Shown piece by piece: positions 17,580-26,019 of a stretch of DNA of 48,726 bases. Position numbers and translations under genes: made by a program. This DNA is from Caulobacter sp. 32-67-35 (GTDB lineage: Bacteria; Pseudomonadota; Alphaproteobacteria; Caulobacterales; Caulobacteraceae). The stretch covers positions 21,395 to 70,120 of the forward strand of contig NCEV01000007.1 of NCBI GenBank assembly GCA_002280875.1. The letters are read 5' to 3'. The notes below the pieces were generated by a model. It was not told the origin of the DNA. It saw only the letters and a program-made list of their open reading frames with translations, and did no database searches. Position 1 is the first letter of the stretch. The number at the start of each line of letters is the position of its first letter.

Positions 17580-19064
17580 TCAAGAGAACAGCCCGCCGAA
17601 AAATTTGAATACGCTGAGGCGCTGCAGATCATTCCAGGTGGCGAACAACATGAAACTCAGCAACAGCGCAAGACCAACCCTGTACCCGGCCGCCTGAAGC
17701 CGGGCGCCAAGCGGCCGCCGGGCGATCGCTTCGTAGGCGTAGAACAGCAGGTGTCCGCCATCCAAAACAGGGATCGGCAACAGGTTCATGAAACCGACGC
17801 TGACCGAGAGGATGGCCGAGAGCCAGATCAGCGCGACCGCTGAACCCAGCAGCATCGAGGGAAGGTCCGTGGCGCCCGCCGCGCCTGCCTGAGCCAACTG
17901 ACCGGAGGTCTTGGCGATGCCGATGGGACCGCTGATCTGTTCGGCGGAGACTTCCAGACGAATGACCCGACCCAGATAGTAAACCGTCGTTTCGAGCACT
18001 TCCCAGGTCCGGGCAAAGCCGCCTGCGATGGCCTCAATGGGATTGTAGCGCACGCGCTGAATGTCGCTGGCGGGCAGGCCGCCGGCTACGCCCAGCAGCA
18101 TGCGAGTCTTGGGTTTGCCGTCGGCGTCCGGACGGGTCAGCAGAGTCGGCGTGGCGACGATGTTGATGGTTTCACCGCCCCGATAGACCTCAAAGGCGAT
18201 CGGCTTGCCGCCCCGCTGGGTCACATGACGCGTCAGGTCTTCAAAGCTGCCGATCGCAGCGCCATCGGCGCGCTGGATGACATCCCCACGCTGAAGGCCA
18301 GCCTTTTCGGCGGGCGAGCCCGGCTCGACGCTGGCGATCAGGGGCGGCGCGCCGAAACCCAGAACCCCGGCCTTCTGGCTGCCGCCAAAGCCGTCCGAGA
18401 TCTCCACGAGCGCGGGCGTCGCCACCAGTTCGAGCGACTTGCCGCCGCGCTCGATCTCGAAGCGGATCGGAACATCGCTGCGCAGCAGCGCATAATTGTC
18501 CAGTTCGCCGAAGTTCTTCACCTTGCGGCCATCGGCCGAAATGATCACGTCGCCCTGCCGGAAGCCGGCCGCAGCGGCCGGACTACCCGCGTTTACGCCG
18601 CTGATGACCGGTCGACGCACGGTCTCGCCAAACACGCCCAGCAGAACCGCAAACAGCGTGATCGCCAGGACGAAATTGGCCAAGGGGCCCGCCGCGACGA
18701 TAAAGGCGCGCTGCCAAAGGGGTTTGAAATGCAGGTACCGATTGACCGCTTCGCGACCCTCGCGACGCTCGATCGCGGTGCGCATACTGGCCAGATCTTC
18801 CTTGTCGGGAACGCTGGCCGCGTTCTCATCGCCGGCGAAGCGAACATAGCCGCCCAAGGGTAGCCATCCGATCTGCCACTGCACGCCGGCGCGGTCCCTC
18901 CACGAGACGATGGCCTTGCCAAAACCGATCGAGAATCGCTCGATCTCCACGTTGCAGGCCTTGGCGGCCCAGAAGTGTCCCAGCTCGTGAACTGTCACGA
19001 CCACCAGGATCACGAGGGGGAAGGCGATGATGTAGGCGGCCGCCGATTGCATGAAGCCGAGCAT
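17580..19064 (-). CDS. rseP: Site-2 intramembrane metalloprotease RseP (MmpA)
   Basis: Inner-membrane zinc protease of regulated intramembrane proteolysis. The Caulobacter orthologue MmpA degrades the membrane fragment of the polarity protein PodJ. 494 aa. HELGH in the first membrane segment (about residue 26) supplies zinc ligands, two PDZ domains span about 175-345, and PVLDGGHLL near residue 440 gives the third ligand. C-terminal membrane helices complete the fold. The frame is open to 19142, but that part overlaps dxr; ATG at 19064 has a GAGAAGAGA SD about 8 bp upstream. Confidence 0.95.
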   Translation of the reverse strand: MLGFMQSAAAYIIAFPLVILVVVTVHELGHFWAAKACNVEIERFSIGFGKAIVSWRDRAGVQWQIGWLPLGGYVRFAGDENAASVPDKEDLASMRTAIERREGREAVNRYLHFKPLWQRAFIVAAGPLANFVLAITLFAVLLGVFGETVRRPVISGVNAGSPAAAAGFRQGDVIISADGRKVKNFGELDNYALLRSDVPIRFEIERGGKSLELVATPALVEISDGFGGSQKAGVLGFGAPPLIASVEPGSPAEKAGLQRGDVIQRADGAAIGSFEDLTRHVTQRGGKPIAFEVYRGGETINIVATPTLLTRPDADGKPKTRMLLGVAGGLPASDIQRVRYNPIEAIAGGFARTWEVLETTVYYLGRVIRLEVSAEQISGPIGIAKTSGQLAQAGAAGATDLPSMLLGSAVALIWLSAILSVSVGFMNLLPIPVLDGGHLLFYAYEAIARRPLGARLQAAGYRVGLALLLSFMLFATWNDLQRLSVFKFFGGLFS

Positions 19065-19083
19065 GTCGGATCTCTTCTCGTCT

Positions 19084-20283
19084 TCAGTTGTGGCGATGAA
19101 CTTGGCGTACAACCTCGGCCGCAATGCGGCGGGCGCTTGCATCCGTCGTCATGGCGCTTTCGACCGGATCGGTGTCGGCTTCCATCAAGGCGCCCAGACT
19201 GTTCATGCGTTCAAGGGTCCCCGCCACCGAGGCGGCAATATCGAGAAAGCCGATCTGACGGTCAAGGAACGCCGCCACGGCCACTTCATTGGCGGCGTTC
19301 ATAGCAGCCGGAGCGCCACCGCCTAGCCGCATCGCCTCTCGGGCGATGCCAAGGGACGGAAAACGTTCCAGATCAGGCTCTTCAAAGGTGAGTTGGCCAT
19401 AGGCCGCCAGGTCCAGGCGCGGCGCCGGCCACGGCAGGCGATCTGGCCAGGCGAAGGCGCAGGCGATCGGGCTGCGCATGTCGGGGGGGCCCAACTGAGC
19501 CAGGGTCGAGCCGTCGGCATACTCCACCAGGCTGTGAATCACGGACTGCGGGTGGATCACGGCCTCGATGCGCTCTTCCGGAGTGTCGAACAGATAGGAG
19601 GCCTCGATCATCTCGAGGCCCTTGTTCATCATGGACGCGGAATCGACCGAAATCTTGGCGCCCATCGACCAATTTGGATGAGCAACGGCTTGCTCGGGCG
19701 TGGCCAGCGCCATCTGCTCGCGCGTCCAGGTGCGGAACGGGCCCCCTGACGCCGTCAAGATCAGCCTCGATACACGTTGAAGGCAAGCCGGCTGCAACAC
19801 CTGGAAAATCGCTGAGTGTTCCGAATCGACCGGGATCACCGACCCACCGGCTTCACGTGCGATCCTCAACAGCGCCGGTCCCGCGCAGACCAGGCTTTCC
19901 TTGTTGGCCAGGGCTATGACCGCGCCTGTGCGCGCGGCCGCCAGGGTGGGCGCCAGGCCGGCCGCGCCGACAATGGCCGACATCACCCAATCTGCGCCCA
20001 TCGCCGCAGCCTCGATGACCGCCGAGGTTCCCGCCGCCGCCCGGACCCCGGTGTCCTTCAGACCCGCGCGCAGGGCGTCGAGACAGCGCTCGTCTTCAAT
20101 CACGGCCACGGCCGGGCGCCAGCGACGCGACTGCTCGATCAGGCGCTCGACATTGCGACCAGCGGTCAGCGCCAGAATCTCGACCTCGACACCGGCGGCC
20201 TCGAACAGCCCCAGGGTCGAAACGCCGATTGACCCTGTAGAGCCGAGAACCACGACCTTCCGGATAACCGTCAATGTGCCCAT
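19084..20283 (-). CDS. dxr: 1-deoxy-D-xylulose 5-phosphate reductoisomerase
   Basis: NADPH-dependent second step of the MEP isoprenoid pathway. 399 aa. The NADPH-binding GSTGSIG is near residue 15. Metal and substrate motifs are [17 protein letters not shown] and the [13 protein letters not shown] region. ATG at 20283 overlaps the cdsA stop by 13 bp; a TTG at 20274 is an alternative. With uppS and cdsA it places isoprenoid carrier and phospholipid synthesis in one operon. Confidence 0.96.
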   Translation of the reverse strand: MGTLTVIRKVVVLGSTGSIGVSTLGLFEAAGVEVEILALTAGRNVERLIEQSRRWRPAVAVIEDERCLDALRAGLKDTGVRAAAGTSAVIEAAAMGADWVMSAIVGAAGLAPTLAAARTGAVIALANKESLVCAGPALLRIAREAGGSVIPVDSEHSAIFQVLQPACLQRVSRLILTASGGPFRTWTREQMALATPEQAVAHPNWSMGAKISVDSASMMNKGLEMIEASYLFDTPEERIEAVIHPQSVIHSLVEYADGSTLAQLGPPDMRSPIACAFAWPDRLPWPAPRLDLAAYGQLTFEEPDLERFPSLGIAREAMRLGGGAPAAMNAANEVAVAAFLDRQIGFLDIAASVAGTLERMNSLGALMEADTDPVESAMTTDASARRIAAEVVRQVHRHN

Positions 20284-21119
20284 CCGTAGAGGTAAATCAG
20301 GCGCACACCGGCGATGACGATCGCCGCGAACATCAGGCCGTCCACACGATCGAGCAGCCCACCATGCCCGGGTATCAGGTCGCCGGAATCTTTCACGCCG
20401 AACCGCCGCTTCAACATCGATTCCCAGAGATCGCCCATCATGGTCGACAGGCCGCCCAGGAAGCCGATCGCAGCGGCTACGGGCCAGGTCAGATTCATGT
20501 CTGGAAGCGCCGGCGCCAGGCCCGACAGCGCATCAATCCCGACAGCGGCGACCGAGGCCGCCACCAGGCCGCCAAAGAAGCCAGACCAGGTCTTGTTGGG
20601 TGAGAACTTGGGCCACAGCTTGGGCCCCTTGAGGATGCTGCCGACCACAAAGGCGAAGATGTCGGCGAACCAGGTGACCGCAAACAGCAGAAGCGTCCAG
20701 CTCAGGCCCGCATCCAGCTCCCTCAGCCACACAAGGGCGATGCAGGCCGGCGCAATATAGATCACGCCATAGGCCGCATCCACTCTGCGCTCGACGGCGC
20801 CGCGGGCGATCAGGGCCGCCAGAAGCGCCCCGGCGGCCAGGAGCGGCCACATCAGGTAATAGTGGCCCTGGAAAGCGGCCACGACGGCCACGAGAGCGGC
20901 GGCGCCAATCGCCAGCGCCACGCCCCTGGGCGCGCGCGGCGCGCTCATCATTCCCCACTCGCGCGCCAGCAAGGCGACACAGACCGCGACAAGCGCGAGG
21001 AACCAGACGCCGCCAAACCAGACTGCGGATACGACTGTGGGTACGAGCACGGCGGCTGAAAGCACCCGTACTCGTAGATTTTTCCAATTGAAGCGCTTAG
21101 CCGGCGACGGCGACGTCAT
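20271..21119 (-). CDS. cdsA: Phosphatidate cytidylyltransferase
   Basis: Integral membrane enzyme making CDP-diacylglycerol from phosphatidate and CTP. It has about eight hydrophobic segments and the CDP-DAG synthase signature near the C-terminus ([18 protein letters not shown], then DRVD). Candidate starts are ATG 21119 (GGAGG 11 bp upstream), ATG 21137 and GTG 21149. All overlap the 3' end of uppS. I chose 21119 (282 aa) on the only visible SD, with modest certainty. Confidence 0.93.
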   Translation of the reverse strand: MTSPSPAKRFNWKNLRVRVLSAAVLVPTVVSAVWFGGVWFLALVAVCVALLAREWGMMSAPRAPRGVALAIGAAALVAVVAAFQGHYYLMWPLLAAGALLAALIARGAVERRVDAAYGVIYIAPACIALVWLRELDAGLSWTLLLFAVTWFADIFAFVVGSILKGPKLWPKFSPNKTWSGFFGGLVAASVAAVGIDALSGLAPALPDMNLTWPVAAAIGFLGGLSTMMGDLWESMLKRRFGVKDSGDLIPGHGGLLDRVDGLMFAAIVIAGVRLIYLYGWAH

Positions 21120-21876
21120 CGGCGGCAATGCCTCCATAGCGTCGGTCACGCCCGCGGTATTCTGCGATGGCCGCCGAGAGCGCTTCGGGTCCGTAGTCAG
21201 GCCAGAGCACGTCCTGGAAGACGAGCTCGGCGTAGGCGCATTCCCACAGCAGGAAATTCGAGATCCGCCGCTCTCCGCTGGTGCGCACGATCAGGTCAGG
21301 CGCCGGTGCGGTGGAGGTGGATAGAAGGCGTTCGAAGGCCGCTTCATCGAGATCGGCCGCCTTGGCCTCGCCGCGCTCAACCGCCTCGGCGAAGGCGCGG
21401 GCGGCGTCGGCAATATCGGCCCGGCCACCATAATTGAAAGCCACCTGGAGCGTAAACTTCGTATTGCCTGCGGTGCGCTGCTCGGCGCGCGCGATGATTT
21501 CCTGGATATCGGGGGCCAGACCCGTCCGCCGGCCGATGATCCGAACCCGGACGCCTTCCCGCGCCAGGCGCTCCAGGTCCGATTCGACATAGGCCTTCAG
21601 CAGACCCATCAACTCGGAAATCTCCTGCGCGGGGCGGCTCCAGTTTTCGGTCGAGAAGCCGAACACGGTGAGTACGCTGACGCCCAGCTCCGGCGCAGCC
21701 TCTACGGTGCGCTTGAGCGCATTGACGCCGGCGCGATGGCCCAGCGCGCGCGGCATGCCGCGCCGCTTAGCCCAGCGACCGTTCCCGTCCATGATGATGG
21801 CCACGTGCAGGGAGCGGTTCGACGCATCGCCCCCAGCGCGCACCGAAACATCCTGCAGGCCGGTCGTCGCCGACAT
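21097..21876 (-). CDS. uppS: Undecaprenyl diphosphate synthase
   Basis: cis-Prenyltransferase making the C55 lipid carrier for peptidoglycan and O-antigen. 259 aa. Visible signatures are MDGNGRWAKRRG (diphosphate-binding aspartate), GHRAG, FSTENW and the C-terminal RTSGERRISNFLLW. ATG at 21876 was chosen over an in-frame TTG at 21885, which sits too close to the AAGG SD. The 3' end overlaps the cdsA start. Confidence 0.96.
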   Translation of the reverse strand: MSATTGLQDVSVRAGGDASNRSLHVAIIMDGNGRWAKRRGMPRALGHRAGVNALKRTVEAAPELGVSVLTVFGFSTENWSRPAQEISELMGLLKAYVESDLERLAREGVRVRIIGRRTGLAPDIQEIIARAEQRTAGNTKFTLQVAFNYGGRADIADAARAFAEAVERGEAKAADLDEAAFERLLSTSTAPAPDLIVRTSGERRISNFLLWECAYAELVFQDVLWPDYGPEALSAAIAEYRGRDRRYGGIAADDVAVAG

Positions 21877-21921
21877 TCGCTTCAAGCCTTCCCTAACCGT
21901 CCCCGTTACTCAGGTCGGCCC

Positions 21922-22488
21922 TTAGACCTGCATGATCTCTTGCTCTTTGATTTTCAAGGCCTCGTCGACCTTCTTGATGGCGTCGTCGGTCATCTTCTGG
22001 ACCTCGGTTTCCATCTTCTTCAGTTCATCCTCGCTGATGACGCTGGCCTTCTCGGCCTTCTTGAGGTCGTCATTGGCGTCACGGCGGATGTTGCGCACGG
22101 CGACCTTCTGGGCCTCGGCGTACTTGCCAGCGATCTTGGAGAGGTCCTTGCGGCGCTCTTCGGTCAGCGGCGGGATCGGGATCCGCAGATTGTTGCCTTC
22201 AACGACCGGATTCAGGCCCAGATCCGAGTTGCGGATCGCCTTCTCCACAGCCGAGACAACGCCCTTGTCCCAGATGTTGACGTTGATCTGGCGCGGTTCC
22301 GGCACGCTGATCGAGGCGACGGTATTGAGCTGCACCATCGAGCCATAGGCATTGACCATGATCTGGTCGAGCAGGCTGGACGACGCGCGACCGGTGCGCA
22401 GACCGGCGAAATCTTCTTTCAGAGCCTGCACGGACTTCTCCATGCGCTCCTTGTAGCGGGACAGAACGGGCTTTTCGGCGGCGGCCAT
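21922..22488 (-). CDS. frr: Ribosome recycling factor
   Basis: Splits post-termination ribosomes together with EF-G. 188 aa, near the family's 185. The recognisable core includes LRTGRAS, the SISVPEPRQINVNIWDK segment and the PPLTEERRKDL motif, with a long charged C-terminal helix. The frame is open upstream into pyrH, but ATG at 22488 with a GAAGAGAG SD fits the family N-terminus. It follows pyrH by 23 bp and precedes uppS by 45 bp. Confidence 0.97.
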   Translation of the reverse strand: MAAAEKPVLSRYKERMEKSVQALKEDFAGLRTGRASSSLLDQIMVNAYGSMVQLNTVASISVPEPRQINVNIWDKGVVSAVEKAIRNSDLGLNPVVEGNNLRIPIPPLTEERRKDLSKIAGKYAEAQKVAVRNIRRDANDDLKKAEKASVISEDELKKMETEVQKMTDDAIKKVDEALKIKEQEIMQV

Positions 22489-22511
22489 GGCTTGGGCTCT
22501 CTTCGCTTGAG

Positions 22512-23258
22512 TTAGGCGGCGGCGTCTTGGGCGACGACGGTAAAGGTGCCCTCGCCACGCAGGACATTCAGCAGATTGCCGCGCCCCTTGATGGAAAAGA
22601 CCACGATCGGAATGTTGCTGTCGCGCATCAGGGCGACGGCGGAGGCGTCCATGACCCTCAGGTCCTTGGCCAGCACGTCCATGTAGGTGAGACGGTCGTA
22701 GCGCTGGGCGTTGGCGTCCTTCTTGGGATCGGCAGTGTAGACGCCGTCGACGCTGGTGCCCTTGAACAGGGCGTCGCATTGCATTTCGGCGGCGCGCAGG
22801 GCGGCGGCGGTGTCGGTGGTGAAGAACGGGTTGCCGGTGCCGGCGGCGAAGATCACCACCCTGCCCTTTTCCAGGTGACGCTGGGCCCGGCGGCGGATGT
22901 AGGGCTCGCAAACCGTCGCCATCGGAATGGCCGATTGCACGCGGGTGGAGACGCCGACGCGCTCAAGCGCGTCCTGCATGGCCAGGGCGTTCATGACCGT
23001 GGCCAGCATGCCCATATAGTCGGCGCTGGAGCGCTCCATGCCCTTGGCGGCGCCGGCCATGCCGCGGAAAATGTTGCCGCCGCCGATCACGATGCAAAGC
23101 TCGACGCCGGACTTGACGATCTGGGCGATGTCCTCGGCCACGGACTGAACGGTGTTGGTGTCGATGCCGTAGGGCGTATCGCCCATCAGCACTTCGCCCG
23201 AAACCTTCAGGAGCACGCGACGGAAAGGCTTCTGCGTGGTGGTGCTGGGTTCGGACAT
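22512..23258 (-). CDS. pyrH: Uridylate (UMP) kinase
   Basis: Hexameric amino-acid-kinase-fold enzyme converting UMP to UDP. 248 aa. Motifs: LLKVSGEVL, the GGGNIFRG phosphate loop, [15 protein letters not shown] and the [13 protein letters not shown] region. ATG at 23258 has an AGGAAGAG SD about 9 bp away; upstream in-frame codons to 23294 lack support. A hairpin in the 209-bp gap separates it from tsf. Confidence 0.97.
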   Translation of the reverse strand: MSEPSTTTQKPFRRVLLKVSGEVLMGDTPYGIDTNTVQSVAEDIAQIVKSGVELCIVIGGGNIFRGMAGAAKGMERSSADYMGMLATVMNALAMQDALERVGVSTRVQSAIPMATVCEPYIRRRAQRHLEKGRVVIFAAGTGNPFFTTDTAAALRAAEMQCDALFKGTSVDGVYTADPKKDANAQRYDRLTYMDVLAKDLRVMDASAVALMRDSNIPIVVFSIKGRGNLLNVLRGEGTFTVVAQDAAA

Positions 23259-23386
23259 GGACCGGGCTCTTCCTGAGTCGTCGGCACGCAACATAGTGCG
23301 CGTTCGTCAAAAGTGGGATCGGTTTTGCGCACGCCGGGCGGTGGTCGGCCAAGGAACGCCGAAATGACCGCAGGCAGGCGCAAGAA

Positions 23387-23417
23387 GGGCGCGGCGCGCG
23401 TCACACGCGCCGCGCCC
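23387..23417 (-). terminator. GC-rich hairpin between tsf and pyrH
   Basis: A perfect 12-bp stem, 23387-23398 with 23406-23417, closed by a 7-nt loop. On the minus strand it is followed only by TTCTTGCG, so it is a weak or partial terminator (attenuator) after tsf rather than a strong one. It may set the ratio of tsf to the downstream pyrH-frr transcripts. Confidence 0.6.
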
Positions 23418-23467
23418 TCAGGGGAGAAAAGCCACGCGCCGCCGAGGCGACCCGCGAGCTCAATATC

Positions 23468-24406
23468 CTAGGCCTGGCCGGCCATGGCGGCGACTTCAGC
23501 GGCGAAATCGCCAACCGGCGCCTTCTCGACGCCTTCGCCCAGCGCCAGGCGCACGAAGCCCTTCACGGTCAGGGTGGAACCCAGTTCCTTGCCAGTGTCG
23601 GCGACCAGCTGCTCGACGGTCTGGTCCGGGTTCATGACAAAGGCCTGCTTCAGCAGCACGACTTCTTCCAGGAACTTGCGGATACGGCCTTCGACCATCT
23701 TCTCGACGACGCCGGCGGGCTTGCCCGATTCCAGCGCCTGCTCGGTGAAGATCGCGCGTTCCTTTTCGATGGCGGCCTGGTCCAGGTCGTCCGGCGAAAG
23801 CGACAGCGGCGACGTCGCAGCGACGTGCATGGCGATCTTGCGGCCCAGTTCAACGATCTTGGCCTGGTCGCCAGCGCCTTCGATGGCCACCAGCACGCCA
23901 ATGCGACCCAGTTCAGGGGCCGTGGCGTTATGGATGTAGGTCGCGATCGCGCCTTCGGCGACGCTGAAGCGCGCCGAGCGACGCAGGACCATGTTCTCGC
24001 CGATGGTCGCGATCAGGTTGGTCAGCACGTCAGAGACGACTTCGCCGTCCGAGGTCTTGCCGGCATTGATGGCGTCGACGCCCTCGTTGTCGAGGCCGAC
24101 GGCGGCGATCTTGCGGACAGCGCTCTGGAACAGGTCGTTGCGACCCAGGAAGTCGGTTTCGGCGTTCACTTCGACAGCGGCGGCGGTCATGCCGGCGCCG
24201 TCGTTGCGAACGGCGACGCCCACGAGGCCTTCAGCGGCGACGCGATCGGCCTTCTTGGCGGCCTTGGACAGGCCCTTGGCGCGCAGCCAGTCGATGGACG
24301 CGTCGATGTCGCCCGCGTTCTCCTGCAGCGCCTTCTTGCAGTCCATCATGCCGACGCCGGACTTTTCGCGCAGTTCTTTAACCAGCGCAGCCGTGATCTC
24401 AGCCAT
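23468..24406 (-). CDS. tsf: Elongation factor Ts
   Basis: GDP/GTP exchange factor for EF-Tu. 312 aa. The N-terminal UBA-like domain ([21 protein letters not shown]) contacts EF-Tu. The ETDF.GRN core motif (usually TDFVARN) is present as ETDFLGRN. The two-subdomain core and C-terminal module follow. ATG at 24406 has a GGAG SD at 7 bp. It lies 94 bp after rpsB, the near-universal pairing. Confidence 0.97.
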   Translation of the reverse strand: MAEITAALVKELREKSGVGMMDCKKALQENAGDIDASIDWLRAKGLSKAAKKADRVAAEGLVGVAVRNDGAGMTAAAVEVNAETDFLGRNDLFQSAVRKIAAVGLDNEGVDAINAGKTSDGEVVSDVLTNLIATIGENMVLRRSARFSVAEGAIATYIHNATAPELGRIGVLVAIEGAGDQAKIVELGRKIAMHVAATSPLSLSPDDLDQAAIEKERAIFTEQALESGKPAGVVEKMVEGRIRKFLEEVVLLKQAFVMNPDQTVEQLVADTGKELGSTLTVKGFVRLALGEGVEKAPVGDFAAEVAAMAGQA

Positions 24407-24432
24407 GGATAATCTCCATATTCAAACGGTTA

Positions 24433-24458
24433 GCGACCGGGCTTGATAGCCCGGTCGC
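24433..24458 (-). terminator. rpsB-tsf intergenic hairpin (attenuator-like)
   Basis: GCGACCGGGC at 24433-24442 pairs perfectly with GCCCGGTCGC at 24449-24458 across a 6-nt loop. On the minus strand the following bases are TAACCGTTTG, with no real U-run, so partial termination or an RNA-processing/stability role is more likely than full termination. A second small hairpin (GTCGCC/GGCGAC around 24477-24491) lies just after the rpsB stop. Confidence 0.55.
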
Positions 24459-24500
24459 ATGTCAGGGTCGCAACAGTCGCCCGAAGGCGACCACTGGAAA

Positions 24501-25385
24501 TCAGCTCGCGGCCGGCTCTTCAGCGACGGCTTCGAGCGCTTCAGCGGTCGCTTCTTGAGCGGCCTCGGGAGCGGCTTCTTGAACGATGGCTTCCGGGGCA
24601 GCGGCTTCAGCAGCCACCGGCTCCGGGGTCAGTTCGCGAGCCAGGGTCGGTTCCATCGGAGCAACCGAAGCGCCCAGATCGACGCCTGACGAGGCCTGGC
24701 CGGCGGCCAGACCATCCAGAACCGCATCCGCGATCAGGTCGCAGTACAGTTGCAGGGCGCGGGCGGCGTCGTCGTTACCCGGGATCGGATAGGTGATGCC
24801 GTCCGGATCGCAGTTGGTGTCCAGGATCGCGATGACCGGGATGTTCAGCTTGCGGGCTTCAAGGATCGCGATCGCTTCCTTGTTGGTGTCGATCACGAAC
24901 ATGATGTCGGGGATGCCGCCCATGTCCTTGATGCCGCCCAGCGACAGTTCCAGCTTGTCGCGTTCGCGGGTCAGCTGCAGCAGTTCCTTCTTGGAACGGC
25001 CCTGGCCTTCGCCGCCCATGATGCCTTCGAGTTCGCGCAGGCGCGCGATCGAGCCCGAGACGGTGCGCCAGTTGGTCAGGGTGCCGCCGAGCCAGCGGTG
25101 ATTGACATAGTACTGGGCGCAACGCTTGGCGGCGGTCGAGACCGGGTCAGACGCCTGACGCTTGGTGCCGACGAACAGCACGCGACCGCCAGCGGCGGCG
25201 ACTTCACGCACCTTCACCAGAGCCTGGTGCAGGAGCGGAATCGACTGCGACAGGTCGATGATGTGGATGTTCGAACGCGAACCAAAGATGTAGCGGTCCA
25301 TCTTCGGGTTCCAGCGGTGCGTCTGGTGGCCGAAGTGGGCGCCAGCTTCCAGGAGCTGACGCATGGAGAATTCGGGAAGCGCCAT
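24501..25385 (-). CDS. rpsB: 30S ribosomal protein S2
   Basis: Small-subunit ribosomal protein S2, 294 aa. The family core (about 1-230) carries [27 protein letters not shown] and WLGGTLTNW. An additional ~60-residue Ala/Glu-rich C-terminal tail of low complexity makes it longer than E. coli S2 (241 aa). ATG at 25385. A ~126-nt structured leader and a promoter lie upstream. It heads the operon running towards tsf, pyrH and frr. Confidence 0.97.
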   Translation of the reverse strand: MALPEFSMRQLLEAGAHFGHQTHRWNPKMDRYIFGSRSNIHIIDLSQSIPLLHQALVKVREVAAAGGRVLFVGTKRQASDPVSTAAKRCAQYYVNHRWLGGTLTNWRTVSGSIARLRELEGIMGGEGQGRSKKELLQLTRERDKLELSLGGIKDMGGIPDIMFVIDTNKEAIAILEARKLNIPVIAILDTNCDPDGITYPIPGNDDAARALQLYCDLIADAVLDGLAAGQASSGVDLGASVAPMEPTLARELTPEPVAAEAAAPEAIVQEAAPEAAQEATAEALEAVAEEPAAS

Positions 25386-25511
25386 GAGGCCTATAGTCCT
25401 TCTTCCGGTTGAACCTCCGCGGACACCCCCGATCCAGACATCTGGAGCGGGACCGGAACGGCGGCGCCGGGATGTCTCCCCGGGTCACAGCCGAACGTCC
25501 GCGTGTGGAAT
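25386..25511 (-). promoter_or_regulatory. Structured 5' leader of rpsB
   Basis: Between the predicted transcription start and the rpsB ATG are about 126 nt with several complementary pairs. These are GCGGAC (25419-25424) with GTCCGC (25497-25502), CCGGG/CCCGG around 25468-25484, and a CCAGACATCTGG palindrome at 25434-25445. Many bacteria autoregulate rpsB through S2 binding to its leader. That role here is inferred from context; the pairings are seen in the sequence. Confidence 0.45.
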
Positions 25512-25517
25512 GGCGCG

Positions 25518-25546
25518 CAGATAGGCGGGATTGGACCAAAAAGCAA
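25518..25546 (-). promoter_or_regulatory. Candidate rpsB promoter
   Basis: On the minus strand TTGCTT (-35, 25541-25546) is followed after exactly 17 bp by TATCTG (-10, 25518-25523). It lies about 135 bp upstream of the rpsB ATG and in the gap after the GFA-family gene. The match to a housekeeping promoter is reasonable but was judged by eye. Confidence 0.5.
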
Positions 25547-25628
25547 GCCTTGTCGGGTAGTTCTGTCTCTAAAGGGCCGAGGCGTCGAACAGATCGCCGT
25601 CTCGGGCCCGGTCAGGCGGGCAGCCTGT

Positions 25629-25979
25629 CTAGAACGCCTTGCCGTTCACCGGCGTCGGCTCCAGCGCGAAGACGTCGATCTCGTCGAGACAGCGCACATT
25701 GATCGCCGCCATGCGCACGCCGCCCGGGCCCTCACCGCGCGCGAACGGCTCGATCCCGCAGGTCGAACAGAACAGGTGGCTGATCTTGCCGGTATTGAAG
25801 CTATAGGCGGTCAAGGCGTCCTCACCTTGCAACGGGCTGAAATCCGCTTCAGCGGCAAAGGCCAGAACCGAGCCCAGCTTCCCGCAGCGGGAGCAATTAC
25901 AGGTGATCAGGTCTTCAAGCCCAACCTCGGCCTCGAACCGAACCTTGCCACACTGGCAGCCGCCTTGACGCCTCGCCAT
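25629..25979 (-). CDS. GFA/CENP-V family zinc protein
   Basis: A 116-aa protein of the glutathione-dependent formaldehyde-activating (GFA)/CENP-V fold. The zinc-cysteine pattern is complete: GGCQCGKVRFE at the N-terminus, CNCSRCGK at about 27-34 and FCSTCGI at about 70-76. The family name comes from Gfa of Paracoccus, but most members have no proven activity, so the function is unknown. ATG at 25979. It lies 40 bp after dnaE on the same strand and could be its read-through partner. Confidence 0.88.
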   Translation of the reverse strand: MARRQGGCQCGKVRFEAEVGLEDLITCNCSRCGKLGSVLAFAAEADFSPLQGEDALTAYSFNTGKISHLFCSTCGIEPFARGEGPGGVRMAAINVRCLDEIDVFALEPTPVNGKAF

Positions 25980-26019
25980 CCACAGATCTCCTTTCCGTAA
26001 AGGCGCGCCGGAAGGCGCG

